Of a stretch of DNA of 64,000 bases, positions 33,296 to 42,768 are shown piece after piece (positions within the stretch are counted from its first letter, which is position 1; each line of letters begins with the position of its first letter). The notes under the pieces are model-generated. The model did no database searches. It was not told the DNA's origin and worked only from the letters and a program-made list of their open reading frames with translations. The translations under genes were made by a program, and so were the position numbers. The DNA is taken from contig NZ_RHHP01000010.1 in assembly GCF_003710815.1 (NCBI RefSeq), positions 62,001 through 126,000 on the forward strand, in the 5' to 3' direction. This stretch comes from Brevibacillus centrosporus (GTDB taxonomy: Bacteria; Bacillota; Bacilli; Brevibacillales; Brevibacillaceae).

Positions 33296-34804
33296 GTGAC
33301 GAGATTGGAGACGAGAAGCATAACCAAAATATACCCTGGCACGGTTGCCTTGCAGCAAGTATCCGCTTCCTTTGAAAGTGGCAAGGTGCATGCGCTGCTC
33401 GGGAAAAATGGCTCTGGAAAGTCCACTCTGCTCAAAATCTTTTCGGGAGCTGTCCAGCCGACCAGCGGCGAGGTCGTGCTCGATGGCACTCCCTTGAAGT
33501 TCACAGACCCGAGTCAAGCATTTGCCAAAGGAATTGCTACCGTGTATCAGGAGCTAAGCCTCGTTCCCGGGATGTCCGTAGCGGAAAATATTCTGCTTGG
33601 CCGAACCCCCATGCGTGGTCCACTCGTCAACTGGAAGCAAACGTATGCGAAGGCAAAGGAGCTAATGCAAGAGCTGCGCGTTGATATACCCGCAGACGAA
33701 ATGGTCTACAACTTAAGTGTCGGGCAAGCGCAGATGATCGAAATCGTAAAGGCGATGAGCTTTCGGCCAAAGGTGCTGCAGTTGGATGAACCCACCTCAG
33801 CCTTGGCGAAGAACGAGGTAGAAGCGCTCTTTGCGATGATCCGCGAATTAAAAAAGCAGGACGTGATTATCATCTACGTTTCGCATCGCTTGCACGAGCT
33901 ATGGGAAATAGCGGACAGCTGCACGGTATTGCGAGAGGGCCAGTTGATTGGTACAGCACCTATGGCAAAGCTATCCCGGCGTGAGCTGATCAGCATGATG
34001 TTTGGCGATGTGGAAATTCGGACGCGTCCGAGTGATTTACGCCGATCGGAACGGATTGTCCTGGAGGTAAAAGGATTAACCCGAAAAAACAAATGGAAAG
34101 ACATTTCCTTTCAGCTGCATGAAGGAGAAATTCTCGGAATTGCTGGGATGCTCGGCTCAGGGCGTACAGAGCTGTTAAAATCCATCTTTGGCGCAGAGCG
34201 TTTTGACAGCGGAGAGATTATGTATCAAGGGGAGTGCATTCCTGCCCCTACTCCTGAAAAAATGAAAAAAAGGGGGTTTGCCCTGACCCCGGAGGACAGA
34301 AAACAAGAAGGCTTGATTCAAATCCATTCCATCCGTGAAAATCTATGTCTTGCCAATTTCGACCAGATCCGAAAAGGTCTTTTTCTGGATCGTCAAAAGG
34401 AACTCCAGCTTGTCGATCGTCAACTGACTGATCTGCAAATCAAGGTGACCGACATCGAGCATCCGATCTCTTCTTTATCGGGTGGCAATCAGCAGAAAGT
34501 GGTCGTGGGAAACTGGTTGAATAGCAACCCCCGCGTCATTTTCTTTGACGAGCCGACCCGAGGTATCGATGTGAACGCCAAGCAACAAATCTTTCAAATC
34601 ATTTGGGATCAGTCGCGCAAAGGTGTGTCCAGCATCATCGTTTCATCCGAGCTGGAGGAGCTGCTGGAGGTGTGTCACCGCATTTTGATCCTGCGCGATG
34701 GACAGATTGTGGGAGAATACGAACCGGAAGAGCTGCGGATGGAAGATGTGTATGCGCTGAGTATGGGAGGCGAGGAACGTGAAATCGACCCCGATCGAGG
34801 TTAA
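33296..34804 (+). CDS. Sugar ABC transporter ATP-binding protein (RbsA-like, two ATPase domains)
   Basis: 502 residues with two nucleotide-binding domains: Walker A GKNGSGKST, signature-like NLSVGQAQ and Walker B LQLDEPTSAL in the first; degenerate Walker A GMLGSGRTE, SLSGGNQQK and FFDEPTRGID in the second. This is the standard layout of the ribose/galactose importer ATPase. The start is GTG 33296; no strong Shine-Dalgarno is evident, but the coding pattern begins there. Its end overlaps the permease start by 26 bases. Confidence 0.92.
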   Translation: MTRLETRSITKIYPGTVALQQVSASFESGKVHALLGKNGSGKSTLLKIFSGAVQPTSGEVVLDGTPLKFTDPSQAFAKGIATVYQELSLVPGMSVAENILLGRTPMRGPLVNWKQTYAKAKELMQELRVDIPADEMVYNLSVGQAQMIEIVKAMSFRPKVLQLDEPTSALAKNEVEALFAMIRELKKQDVIIIYVSHRLHELWEIADSCTVLREGQLIGTAPMAKLSRRELISMMFGDVEIRTRPSDLRRSERIVLEVKGLTRKNKWKDISFQLHEGEILGIAGMLGSGRTELLKSIFGAERFDSGEIMYQGECIPAPTPEKMKKRGFALTPEDRKQEGLIQIHSIRENLCLANFDQIRKGLFLDRQKELQLVDRQLTDLQIKVTDIEHPISSLSGGNQQKVVVGNWLNSNPRVIFFDEPTRGIDVNAKQQIFQIIWDQSRKGVSSIIVSSELEELLEVCHRILILRDGQIVGEYEPEELRMEDVYALSMGGEEREIDPDRG

Positions 34805-35798
34805 CCATACTACGAAGCAGGGCCAAGCAGCCCTATGGAGCAAAATCGTCAACAAATACGTGCTGGAGATCATCCTCCTCGTGATTATTCTGTCGATGAC
34901 CTTCGCTTCTCCTGGCTTTCTCACGACGGATAATCTGCTGAACATCCTGAGGAACATGGCCCTGCAGGGATGCATCGCGTTTGGCATGACGATGGTGATT
35001 ATTGCAGGCGAGATTGATTTGTCGATTGGCTCGACGGTTGCTTTAACAGGGGTGATTGTCGGTTTGGTGAGCGGATGGTTGTCCGAAGCAGGCTGGATGG
35101 GAATCGATCAAGCAGCCCTCGTAGGAATCGTTGTCGCTTTTTTCGCAGCCGGCTTGCTAGGACTTTTTAACGGATGGATACTGACAAAATACAAGCTGCC
35201 TTCGTTTATCATCACCCTCGCGATGCTCAATGTTATCTACGGACTGGCTGCTGTTGTATCAAAAGGGTTTCCCGTTACGACGCTTCCATCCTGGTACAGC
35301 GTGATTGGCTCGGGGAAGATTTGGTCGATACCAATCCCGGCGATCATTCTGCTCTTGGTCTTCGCTGTCGTTTTTGTCATCATGAACCATACGAAATTTG
35401 GGCGTGAGGTGTATGCCGTCGGAGGCAATCCCGAGTCCGCACGTCTCTCTGGAATCCATGTTACCCGGGTGAAGATCATTTGCATGGTTGCCGTTCAGCT
35501 TTGTGCAGCCTTGAGCGGAATCCTCGTGTCATCGCAAGTGATGTCTGGATCATTCAACTTTGGAAAAGGGTGGGAGATGCTAGTCATTGCGGCCGTTATT
35601 ATCGGGGGAACCAGCTTGATGGGTGGAATTGGCAAGGTGTGGGGCACCTTTATCGGGCTGATTTTTCTCGGGGTACTGATCAACGCCATGGTGCTATTAA
35701 ATATTAACGAATACGTGCAATACATCGTTCGAGGACTGTTGATTCTCATTGCTGTTCTCATTACGGCTATCCAATTTCAGAAAAAGCGTGCCCGTTAG
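34779..35798 (+). CDS. Sugar ABC transporter permease (RbsC-like)
   Basis: 339 residues with 8-10 membrane segments and the family signature GEIDLSIGSTVALTG and FGREVYAVGGNPESARLSGI. It forms the channel of the importer with the ATPase. The start is GTG 34779 after GGAGGCGAGG, inside the ATPase gene, which implies translational coupling. A terminator follows. Confidence 0.92.
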   Translation: MKSTPIEVNHTTKQGQAALWSKIVNKYVLEIILLVIILSMTFASPGFLTTDNLLNILRNMALQGCIAFGMTMVIIAGEIDLSIGSTVALTGVIVGLVSGWLSEAGWMGIDQAALVGIVVAFFAAGLLGLFNGWILTKYKLPSFIITLAMLNVIYGLAAVVSKGFPVTTLPSWYSVIGSGKIWSIPIPAIILLLVFAVVFVIMNHTKFGREVYAVGGNPESARLSGIHVTRVKIICMVAVQLCAALSGILVSSQVMSGSFNFGKGWEMLVIAAVIIGGTSLMGGIGKVWGTFIGLIFLGVLINAMVLLNINEYVQYIVRGLLILIAVLITAIQFQKKRAR

Positions 35799-35806
35799 AA
35801 TGGAAG

Positions 35807-35837
35807 CAGCCCGATTCTTTTCTTGGGCTGTTTTTTT
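35807..35837 (+). terminator. Terminator after ABC permease
   Basis: CAGCCC (35807-35812) with GGGCTG (35825-35830), followed by seven T residues. Confidence 0.8.
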
Positions 35838-35858
35838 CAGTAGGAAAAAGGGGGGCAG

Positions 35859-36609
35859 ATGGCAATGCCTAACAATCTGTGCATCGTCAAGGAAAGCAAA
35901 CTGGAAAACGGAATGATCGCTATCGAGATGCATACCCCGCTGCTGCGGGTAGTTGTCCTGCCAGCGAAGGGAGCGGATATACACAGCATTCAGTACAAAA
36001 AACGCGAAAATCTGGAGCTTTTGTGGAAAGCCCCTTGGGGTGTGAGCGCGCCGGGAATGAGCAGGCTTCACAGCGAGGGCTCCAAGCAGCGATGGCTGGA
36101 TGCCTATCATGGAGGCTGGCAGCTCATGTTTCCGAATGCGGGGATTGAATGCCACTATAAAGGCGCACTGTACGGCTTTCATGGAGAAGCAAGCATGGTG
36201 CCCTGGAAGTATCAGGTTGAGAAAACAGGCGAAAAGCTGCGTGTACGATTTTGTACCGATTTAACGAGATCTCCCTTTCGTCTGGAGCGGGTACTGCAGC
36301 TGGAGTCGAACACGGCGACTCTGACGATCGAAGAGAAGATCACAAACCTGGGTAGGGAAGCCATGGACTGCGAGTGGGGGCAGCATATTGCTTGAATTTC
36401 AGGGACTCAAAGACTACCCGTTTTACGGGCGCTGCTACGTCATGGGAGTGGAGCCTTGCAGTACGTTTTCAGAGGAAGGCTTGCTAGACTCGATAGAAAA
36501 AGGAGTGGCGATGCGCATCGAGCCAGCACAGTCCAAATGCTTTTCATTGAAGCTCACGGTTTTCGAAGGGAGAAGGAACAACACAGGGCATAGAGATTGC
36601 GGAGATTGA
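35859..36609 (+). pseudogene. DUF4432/aldose-1-epimerase-like gene with internal deletion
   Basis: The first 178 codons encode the N-terminal half of a DUF4432 (galactose-mutarotase-like) protein up to CEWGQHIA, where the frame hits a stop. The following frame, shifted by one, holds the normal C-terminus (LEFQGLKDYPFYGRCYVMG). The roughly 100 or more residues that should lie between are missing, so a deletion near 36385 fused the two ends out of frame. The start (AAAGGGGGG before ATG 35859) is intact. It was probably the last gene of the sugar operon, producing the correct anomer. Confidence 0.8.
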
Positions 36610-36634
36610 ATGATTGTATGCTAGCTTCTATACT
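36606..36634 (+). promoter_or_regulatory. Promoter of the MerR-type gene
   Basis: TTGAAT (36606-36611), 17 bases, TATACT (36629-36634). The normal 17-bp spacer differs from the 19-bp spacer usual for MerR targets. Confidence 0.5.
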
Positions 36635-36692
36635 AATTTTATCTTCGCTTTTTCCGCTGCTGGAGAAAAGTGTCCAAGGGACGTGCTGCCTG

Positions 36693-37538
36693 ATGTTTTT
36701 AATAGGAGAAATCTCAAAGCTCTTCCAAATCGATATCCGCACCTTGCGATATTACGATGATATCGACTTGTTTAAGCCTGCCCACGTCGATGAAAAAACG
36801 GGCTACCGCTACTACTCGATCGAGCAATTTGAACAGCTCAATACCATCCTGTACTTAAAAGCATTGAACATCCCGCTGAAAAATGTGAAGTACTTTTTGG
36901 AAAACCGGGATATCGACCGAATCCTGCAGTTACTGGAAGAACAGCAGCGGGAAACACAAAGGCGCATCCAGGAATTTATGCAGATTGAAAAAAAGATTGC
37001 GAGCCGCATCCATCAGATCATGGACGCCACACAGAAGGAAGAGCTGGAAAAGATCAAAGAAGTTTCCATTCCGGAACGCATGATCGTACGTCTGAAACAA
37101 AAAATTCAAAAGAACGACAGCCTGGAAATGTCTATACGCCTGCTGGAAAACAGTACGAGGATGAAATCCACGATTTTTCTGGGGAAAGTCGGGTTATTGC
37201 TTGACGTGGAAAAGGTCAAGGAACGGAGCTTTGAGGAGTATGACTCTATCTTTGTCATCATGGAAAATGAAAGCTTGGAAATGGAGGAGGCGCAGGCAAC
37301 GACGCTCCCTGCTGGCCAATACGCCACGATTCGCTTTACAGGGACGCATGCCGACGCCTCTTTCTACTATGAAAAGCTCTTGGATTATTTCAAGCGGAAA
37401 GGCTACGAAATGACAGAGGATGCAATTGAAATTACGTTGATCGATTATGGTCTTACGAATGACAGATCCAAATTTGTCACCGAAATCCAGATACGAGTCA
37501 AAACGAGCAGAGAGGCAGGTTTACCCCCCGAGCAGTGA
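36693..37538 (+). CDS. MerR family regulator with GyrI-like effector domain
   Basis: 281 residues: MerR HTH at the N-terminus (MFLIGEISKLFQIDIRTLRYYDDIDLF), a coiled-coil dimerisation helix (about 75-125, Glu/Gln rich), and a C-terminal GyrI/BmrR-like ligand domain (LPAGQYATIRFTG). This layout is that of multidrug-sensing activators such as BmrR. ATG 36693 follows AAGGGAC; the longer frame from 36597 overlaps the promoter. The target is unclear; the neighbouring gene is convergent. Confidence 0.85.
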   Translation: MFLIGEISKLFQIDIRTLRYYDDIDLFKPAHVDEKTGYRYYSIEQFEQLNTILYLKALNIPLKNVKYFLENRDIDRILQLLEEQQRETQRRIQEFMQIEKKIASRIHQIMDATQKEELEKIKEVSIPERMIVRLKQKIQKNDSLEMSIRLLENSTRMKSTIFLGKVGLLLDVEKVKERSFEEYDSIFVIMENESLEMEEAQATTLPAGQYATIRFTGTHADASFYYEKLLDYFKRKGYEMTEDAIEITLIDYGLTNDRSKFVTEIQIRVKTSREAGLPPEQ

Positions 37539-38198
37539 TCTGGATAGCTTTAAGGCATCGATCACGATTTTAAATCCACTCTCTTTCTGTGCCCGAATGA
37601 CGGAAACGGCTTTTTCCCGGTCCTTGCTGCGCAGCGCCTCTACAACGGCGCGGTGCTCTTCATTGGACGCGCGTAGACGAGCGGGATCATGGTGGAAAAT
37701 CATCTTTGAATTTTCGCTTCTCATGAACAGATTCTCAATCATTTCTACCAGAATAGGAGCGTGGGAGGCGCGGTAGAGCAGCTGGTGGAACTGGCGGTTG
37801 CTCGCGGTGTAGGTGGGAATGTCGTTATTCTGGATGCTTTCATCCATGCTCTGTACATGGCTTTCTAAGAGGTCCAGCTCCTCGGAAGTCGCTGCATCTA
37901 CGGCAAGTCTAGTGGCTAGCGTCTCTAGTTCAACGCGAATCGTGAAGATCTCCTCCAGGTTTTTGATATTCAGAGGTGCAATTCGTGCGCCACTATGTGA
38001 TTTCAGCTCGAGCAAACCATCGGAAGCCAGCTTCTTGATCGCTTCACGTACGGGAATGTCACTAACACCGAGCTGGCGAGATACCTCTCGAATGACGAGA
38101 CGATCTCCAGGATTATAGGCTCCGGTCAAAATCCTCTCCTTCAAATACTCGTATACTTTATCTGATTTGGTATTCCCCTCAAAATCTCCGATTGTCAT
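37521..38198 (-). CDS. GntR family regulator, FadR/FCD subfamily
   Basis: 225 residues: winged HTH (VIREVSRQLGVSDIPVREAIKKL) and a C-terminal FCD domain (IFTIRVELETLATRLA, FHQLLYRAS) that binds organic acids through a metal ion. ATG 38198 follows GAGGGAGCG; the longer frame to 38240 is less likely. Its 3' end overlaps that of the MerR gene by 18 bases. It is divergent from the DUF6282 operon and is its probable regulator. Confidence 0.87.
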   Translation of the reverse strand: MTIGDFEGNTKSDKVYEYLKERILTGAYNPGDRLVIREVSRQLGVSDIPVREAIKKLASDGLLELKSHSGARIAPLNIKNLEEIFTIRVELETLATRLAVDAATSEELDLLESHVQSMDESIQNNDIPTYTASNRQFHQLLYRASHAPILVEMIENLFMRSENSKMIFHHDPARLRASNEEHRAVVEALRSKDREKAVSVIRAQKESGFKIVIDALKLSRSLLGG

Positions 38199-38408
38199 GG
38201 AATAAACGCTCCCTCGAAATATGATTCTCGCAAATCCCATTCTAGTTATTCTATAGATGTAAGAAGTAGGAATCTTTTCATAAAGAATCCACTAAAAATA
38301 TATCATGTCGTATAGTAATTATATATGATTTCGTCAATTTTGTACATGATTCGTAAACGAAGGGTATTTTCGCAAACGCGTTGTGAGAAAATTCATGGAA
38401 AAAAGCTC

Positions 38409-38464
38409 TTGAAGTTTCGCAATATTTTTTATAATATACAGTCATGATTCAGATTATATATAAT
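38409..38464 (+). promoter_or_regulatory. Promoter and possible GntR operator of the DUF6282 operon
   Basis: TTGAAG (38409-38414), 15 bases, TATAAT (38430-38435). A perfect palindrome ATTATATATAAT (38453-38464) lies just after the expected start of transcription. A related inverted-orientation copy, AATTATATATGATT, lies at 38318-38331. Both are candidate sites for the divergent GntR protein. Confidence 0.45.
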
Positions 38465-38532
38465 TTGACTCATCATCATATGTAATGGTGGAAATTTTCC
38501 ATATCATTTTGAGCAGAAGGTGAGCTGATACG

Positions 38533-39423
38533 ATGTACGCTGAGTTGCTTGAGGGAGCGTATGACCTCCATGTACACACAGGACCTGATGTCAACGAACG
38601 AAAGCTCGATGACCTCGAGATGGCGGAGCGGGTTCAACGTCTAGGAATGAAAGGCTTCGGGATCAAATCTCATTACTTCTGTACAGCAGAGCGGGCGAGA
38701 TTGGTGAAGAAGCTGTATCCTGACGTCAATCCGATCGGGGCGATTGCCCTGAACTATCCGACAGGCGGAATCAATCCGATGGCTGTCGAGATGGCAGCGC
38801 GCGATGGAGCCAAAATTGTTTGGATGCCTACTTTTGATGCCGCCAATGAGCTCCGATACTTATTGGCGCAAAACAGCTATGAAGAGCTACCCCCTTGGGC
38901 GAAGGTACAGCTGGAGCTGAATCAGCAGGGCAAAACACAGGCTGGTCTTTCCGTTCTAGAGGATGGCAAGCTGACGGCAGCCGCCCAAGAGGTAGTGGAG
39001 ATCGTGGCGCAGCGAGATCTGATCCTCGCCACGGGTCACTTGGGCAAGGAAGAAATTTATCATCTGGTACGTGCCGCACGCGAACACGGCGTGAAAAAGG
39101 TCGTGGTCACCCATCCCACGTTTTCTTCTGTAAGCCTTTCCAAAGAGGAGCAGAAGGAGCTTGTGCAGCTAGGAGCTTACATGGAGCAGTGCTTTGGTGT
39201 CATTACACCGACGTATGGAGTGGACTGGGAACAGCTGTATGAAATGATTCGCTATGTCGGACCGGAGCATACGATCCTTTCCAGCGACCTTGGACAAGTG
39301 AACAATCCGTTCCCAGATGAAGGAATGATCACTTTTGTTACCAATCTGCTGAACAATGGCTTTGGAAAAGAAGAAATCAAGCAAATGACTGCCACCAACA
39401 CGACGTTTTTGGTAGAAGGCTAG
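38533..39423 (+). CDS. DUF6282 family amidohydrolase-like protein
   Basis: 296 residues of a metal-dependent hydrolase-like (TIM barrel) family. The N-terminal YDLHVHTGPDVNERK has the HxH metal motif (H13, H15); later ILATGHLGKEE, VVTHPTFSS and ILSSDLGQ supply the usual further ligands. Family members are annotated DUF6282 and have no firmly known reaction. The ATG follows GAAGGTGA. First gene of a four-gene operon with a cupin, an HpcH-type aldolase and an MFS carrier, so it probably opens or hydrolyses an imported carboxylic acid. Confidence 0.8.
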   Translation: MYAELLEGAYDLHVHTGPDVNERKLDDLEMAERVQRLGMKGFGIKSHYFCTAERARLVKKLYPDVNPIGAIALNYPTGGINPMAVEMAARDGAKIVWMPTFDAANELRYLLAQNSYEELPPWAKVQLELNQQGKTQAGLSVLEDGKLTAAAQEVVEIVAQRDLILATGHLGKEEIYHLVRAAREHGVKKVVVTHPTFSSVSLSKEEQKELVQLGAYMEQCFGVITPTYGVDWEQLYEMIRYVGPEHTILSSDLGQVNNPFPDEGMITFVTNLLNNGFGKEEIKQMTATNTTFLVEG

Positions 39424-39449
39424 AAATCCACATACACAGGAGGGAAAAT

Positions 39450-39794
39450 ATGGGGAACGCAACCATTAAGGCAGCAAACTGGAACACGATGCAGGAAGTG
39501 CTAGTACGCGAAGGAGTGACTCGAAAAGCATTCAGCGGGGAAGGGGCTACGCTCGCCCTGCACGTACTTCACCCCGGACATGAACCGAAGCCGCATCATC
39601 ATTCCTACGAGCAGATTGTCTACATCGTGAGCGGCAAGGTGAATTTTCATGTGGGTGCAGAGATCGTCTATCTGGAGGCAGGAGGACTTCTCGTGGTGCC
39701 GCCAGACGTAGAACATTACGCAGAAGTCGTTGGCGATGAGCCTGTATACAATCTGGACATCTTTACACCAAAAAGAGCAGAGTACGATGCATAG
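39450..39794 (+). CDS. Cupin domain protein
   Basis: 114 residues, a single small cupin barrel with the first metal motif region GHEPKPHHHSYEQIVYIVSG and a second motif around PPDVEHYAEV. Such proteins act as isomerases, decarboxylases or dioxygenases. AGGAGGG precedes the ATG. Its stop overlaps the start of the aldolase gene. Its role in the operon is unknown. Confidence 0.8.
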   Translation: MGNATIKAANWNTMQEVLVREGVTRKAFSGEGATLALHVLHPGHEPKPHHHSYEQIVYIVSGKVNFHVGAEIVYLEAGGLLVVPPDVEHYAEVVGDEPVYNLDIFTPKRAEYDA

Positions 39795-40572
39795 ACAGGA
39801 GAGGGACTCTTCATTCAAAGAAAGACTGAGAGTGGGCGCGCCGCAGCTGGGGACTTTTGTGAAGATATATTCCGCTGAGATCATTGAGCTGTTAGGGATG
39901 GCAGGTTTTGATTTTATCGTGATCGATATGGAGCATACCACCCTGAGCTTCTCTCAGGTGGAGCAGATGGTTCGCGTAGCAGATCTCCATGGAATGACGA
40001 GCATGGTGAGGATACCGGATGCGACCAGGAGCTCCGTGCTCAGAGCGTTGGATTTGGGTGCGACAGGCATCCAGATCCCGCAGCTGTACGGAGTGGAAGA
40101 GGTCAAGGATGCTGTAGACAAAGCGAAATATCCGCCGGAAGGGTCACGTGGAGTAACTTACGCCCACCGCGCAGCAGGTTTCGGGAATACACCGCCAAAC
40201 TATTTGGCAAAAGCCAACCAGCAGACAACGATAGCCATTCATATCGAAACTGAAAGCGCTTACGATCAGGTGGATGCGATCTGCCAGGTAGAGGGATGGG
40301 ATGTAGCATTTATCGGGCCAGTCGATTTGGGAATATCCTTGGGAGTTGGAGCCGACTATTTGCACGGAGGGCTCGCCCAGCCTGTCCATCGCATTTTGGA
40401 GGTTTGTCAGCAGCGAGGGAAACAAGCGGGAATCGCCGTCACTAATGAAGAGCAGTATCGTTTTGCGCTCCAACATCAAATTCCCTATATCGTATGGGCG
40501 TCCGATGTAGCTTTGTTCAAACAGGGAATAGAAGGTATCGTCAAAGTCTGTGCCTTGCGTAAAAACGCGTAA
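39787..40572 (+). CDS. HpcH/HpaI family aldolase (second copy)
   Basis: 261 residues with the family motifs FIVIDMEHTTLS, GSRGVTYAHRAAGFG, IHIETESAYDQV and FIGPVDLGISLG. It cleaves or forms 2-oxo acids in a metal-dependent aldol reaction. It differs widely from the paralogue at 2620-3387, so it is not a recent duplicate. ATG 39787 lies inside the cupin stop region; the longer frame from 39730 is rejected. It probably performs the cleavage step of the DUF6282 pathway. Confidence 0.87.
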   Translation: MHRQERDSSFKERLRVGAPQLGTFVKIYSAEIIELLGMAGFDFIVIDMEHTTLSFSQVEQMVRVADLHGMTSMVRIPDATRSSVLRALDLGATGIQIPQLYGVEEVKDAVDKAKYPPEGSRGVTYAHRAAGFGNTPPNYLAKANQQTTIAIHIETESAYDQVDAICQVEGWDVAFIGPVDLGISLGVGADYLHGGLAQPVHRILEVCQQRGKQAGIAVTNEEQYRFALQHQIPYIVWASDVALFKQGIEGIVKVCALRKNA

Positions 40573-40614
40573 GGCGCAGTTTCCAAGCATGATAGAGCCT
40601 AAGGGGGGTTATCC

Positions 40615-41946
40615 ATGGGGAAAGCAGCAACAGACAGCATCCTTGTAACGAAAGACCAATCCAGCGTGAAGCTGAGTGAAGAGGGAAAGAAAACGTTACT
40701 GGCAGCCTTCTTTGGATTTACAGTCGATATGATTGACGTGTATTTGCCGATTATTGCCCTAGCGCCTGCGATGGTGTATTTTCAGCCGGCAGATCTTTCG
40801 CCGACAGTAGAAACGACGCTCTATTTCCTGGTATTTGTCCTGTCGCTGATTGGACGGCCGATTGGTTCGATGATCTTCGGTTATTACGGAGACAAGATCG
40901 GGCGGAGAAAAACGACCCTGGTATCCATTCTCGGCATTGCGGTCTCGACACTGTTGATTGCGCTATTGCCCGGGTATGCTGCCTGGGGACTCGGCGGTAT
41001 TATCACAATGGCGATCCTCCGACTGTTTGCGGGTATTTTTATGGGAGGCGAGTATACGTCAGCGAATCCTTTGGCTATGGAGTACGCACCCAAGCAAAAG
41101 CGTGGACTGTTTGGCGGATTTATCAATGCCGGCTTTCCAGCTGGAACGATTATCGTATCCGTTGTGACGCTGGCTACCCTGAAGCTATTCCCGGCGGGAG
41201 ACGCGACCTCCGCTTATGCCGTGTGGGGGTGGAGAATTCCTTTTATCATCGGTGCCATGCTATCTTTTGCCCTATTTATTTACTCCTATTATAAAGTACC
41301 AGAATCAGAGGTATGGAAAGAATCCAAAAAGGCGGATAACCCTCTCAAGGATCTATTCAGCAAAGCAAATCTGGCCCAGCTCGGCCAAGTATTTCTGGTC
41401 ATGAGCGGTGTGTGGTTTGCAACCAACGCAATCATTTCGTCGTTGCCTGGTATGCTGAAGATGCTGAAGGTAGACAGTACCCTTTCCACCAATGCACAAC
41501 TCATCACAAACATTGTCATGTTCTTTCTGTTTATTTTTGCAGGAGCCATCAGCCAAAAAATCGGACGAAAAGCAGTCCTCATTCTATTCGGCATCTTGGG
41601 CTTTACCGTTTCTCCGATTCTCTACTATTATCTGCTCAGCAGCGGCTACCAGAGTGCTGGTTCTCTCATCCTTTTGGTTTTGCTGGTGAACTCGCTGGTG
41701 ATTCCGGTCTTTGGCGTCTTGACCTCGTACATCACGGAGCGCTTTCATACCGGAGTACGAGCTTCCGGCTATGGAGTAGGCTACAGTCTGGCACTTATCA
41801 TTCCAGCGCTAACGCCATTTATCATGCTCGGTTTGCAACGCTTCATGCCGTATGTCTATACCCCGATCGTGATTCTGGTCATAGGCGGACTCTTCATTAC
41901 AATAGGCGCACTGATCGGTCCCGAAACCAAAGAAGTCGACTTATAA
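40615..41946 (+). CDS. MFS transporter, metabolite:H+ symporter type
   Basis: 443 residues with about 12 membrane segments and the MFS loop GYYGDKIGRRKTTLV; RLFAGIFMGGEYTSANPLAMEYAP fits the metabolite:H+ symporter (MHS) subfamily, which imports carboxylates such as citrate, shikimate or 4-hydroxybenzoate-like acids. AAGGGGGG precedes the ATG. Last gene of the DUF6282 operon and the probable uptake route of its substrate. A terminator follows. Confidence 0.87.
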   Translation: MGKAATDSILVTKDQSSVKLSEEGKKTLLAAFFGFTVDMIDVYLPIIALAPAMVYFQPADLSPTVETTLYFLVFVLSLIGRPIGSMIFGYYGDKIGRRKTTLVSILGIAVSTLLIALLPGYAAWGLGGIITMAILRLFAGIFMGGEYTSANPLAMEYAPKQKRGLFGGFINAGFPAGTIIVSVVTLATLKLFPAGDATSAYAVWGWRIPFIIGAMLSFALFIYSYYKVPESEVWKESKKADNPLKDLFSKANLAQLGQVFLVMSGVWFATNAIISSLPGMLKMLKVDSTLSTNAQLITNIVMFFLFIFAGAISQKIGRKAVLILFGILGFTVSPILYYYLLSSGYQSAGSLILLVLLVNSLVIPVFGVLTSYITERFHTGVRASGYGVGYSLALIIPALTPFIMLGLQRFMPYVYTPIVILVIGGLFITIGALIGPETKEVDL

Positions 41947-41967
41947 GCGAGCAGCAACTTTTTATTG

Positions 41968-41996
41968 ACCCTCCATCTACTGGAGGGTTTATTCTT
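41968..41996 (+). terminator. Terminator after MFS gene
   Basis: CCCTCCA (41969-41975) pairs with TGGAGGG (41981-41987), followed by TTTATTCTTT. Confidence 0.75.
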
Positions 41997-42030
41997 TCTC
42001 CAAGAATAAATGAAGGAGAGGAAAATCACT

Positions 42031-42714
42031 GTGCTCGGAACCATTGTGAACGTTGTATTGATCATCATTGGCAGTATGATTGGAAGTATTTTCAAGAGAG
42101 GGATGAAAGAATCCTATCAAGACATCCTGATGCAGGGAATGGGGCTCGCCGTCACGGCGCTTGGTGTTTTTTCCATCTCGAAGCATATGGGGAATAGTCA
42201 ATACCCGGTTTTGTTCATCGTAAGTCTCGCAGTAGGGAGTATTGTTGGTGAAAAGCTGGATATGGAGAGCCGATTTAAGAACCTCGTCTCTCGTATCTCC
42301 AAAGGAAACCTGGCTGAGGGCTTATCGACGGCTGTACTGCTATTCTGCATCGGTACCTTGTCCATAGTCGGACCGATTGAGAGTGCATTGAACGGCAATC
42401 AGACCTATTTGTTTACCAATGCGATCTTGGACTTGATCACATCCATGGTGCTGGCTGTCACTTTCGGCATCGGGATTGCTTTATCTGCCATCGTTTTGTT
42501 TTGTTGGCAAGGCTTTTTCTACTTGGCAGCAGGGTATGTTGCCGATTTTATTACTCCTGAGCTGCTCACGGAAATTTCAATTATCGGCGGTGTCTTGATT
42601 CTGAGCTCAGGACTTAGCATTCTTGGGGTGAAGAAGTTTAAAACGATGAATCTGATACCCGCGTTGCTCTTTCCAGTGGTATATTTGACGGTGAAGAGTC
42701 TCATCGGGTTTTGA
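42031..42714 (+). CDS. DUF554 family membrane protein
   Basis: 227 residues, about 7 hydrophobic segments, beginning VLGTIVNVVLIIIGSMIGS as is typical for DUF554 (YdfK/YqgA-like) proteins, whose function is unknown. The start is GTG 42031 with AAGGAGAGG nine bases upstream; the open frame from 42010 would start inside this ribosome binding site. Stand-alone between a terminator and the ABC ATPase gene 54 bases later. Confidence 0.85.
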   Translation: MLGTIVNVVLIIIGSMIGSIFKRGMKESYQDILMQGMGLAVTALGVFSISKHMGNSQYPVLFIVSLAVGSIVGEKLDMESRFKNLVSRISKGNLAEGLSTAVLLFCIGTLSIVGPIESALNGNQTYLFTNAILDLITSMVLAVTFGIGIALSAIVLFCWQGFFYLAAGYVADFITPELLTEISIIGGVLILSSGLSILGVKKFKTMNLIPALLFPVVYLTVKSLIGF

Positions 42715-42768
42715 CGGGACAAGTAGAAAGAAAAAAAGACGGAGTATGAAAAACGGGGGAATCGGCTG

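Noticed and set aside
36388..36609. Separate 73-codon gene
   Set aside because: Its sequence is the C-terminus of a DUF4432 protein whose N-terminus precedes it; no own ribosome binding site.
38370..38385. cre-like GCAAACGCGTTGTG before the DUF6282 operon
   Set aside because: Several mismatches to the cre consensus and poor symmetry compared with the two good cre boxes in this window.
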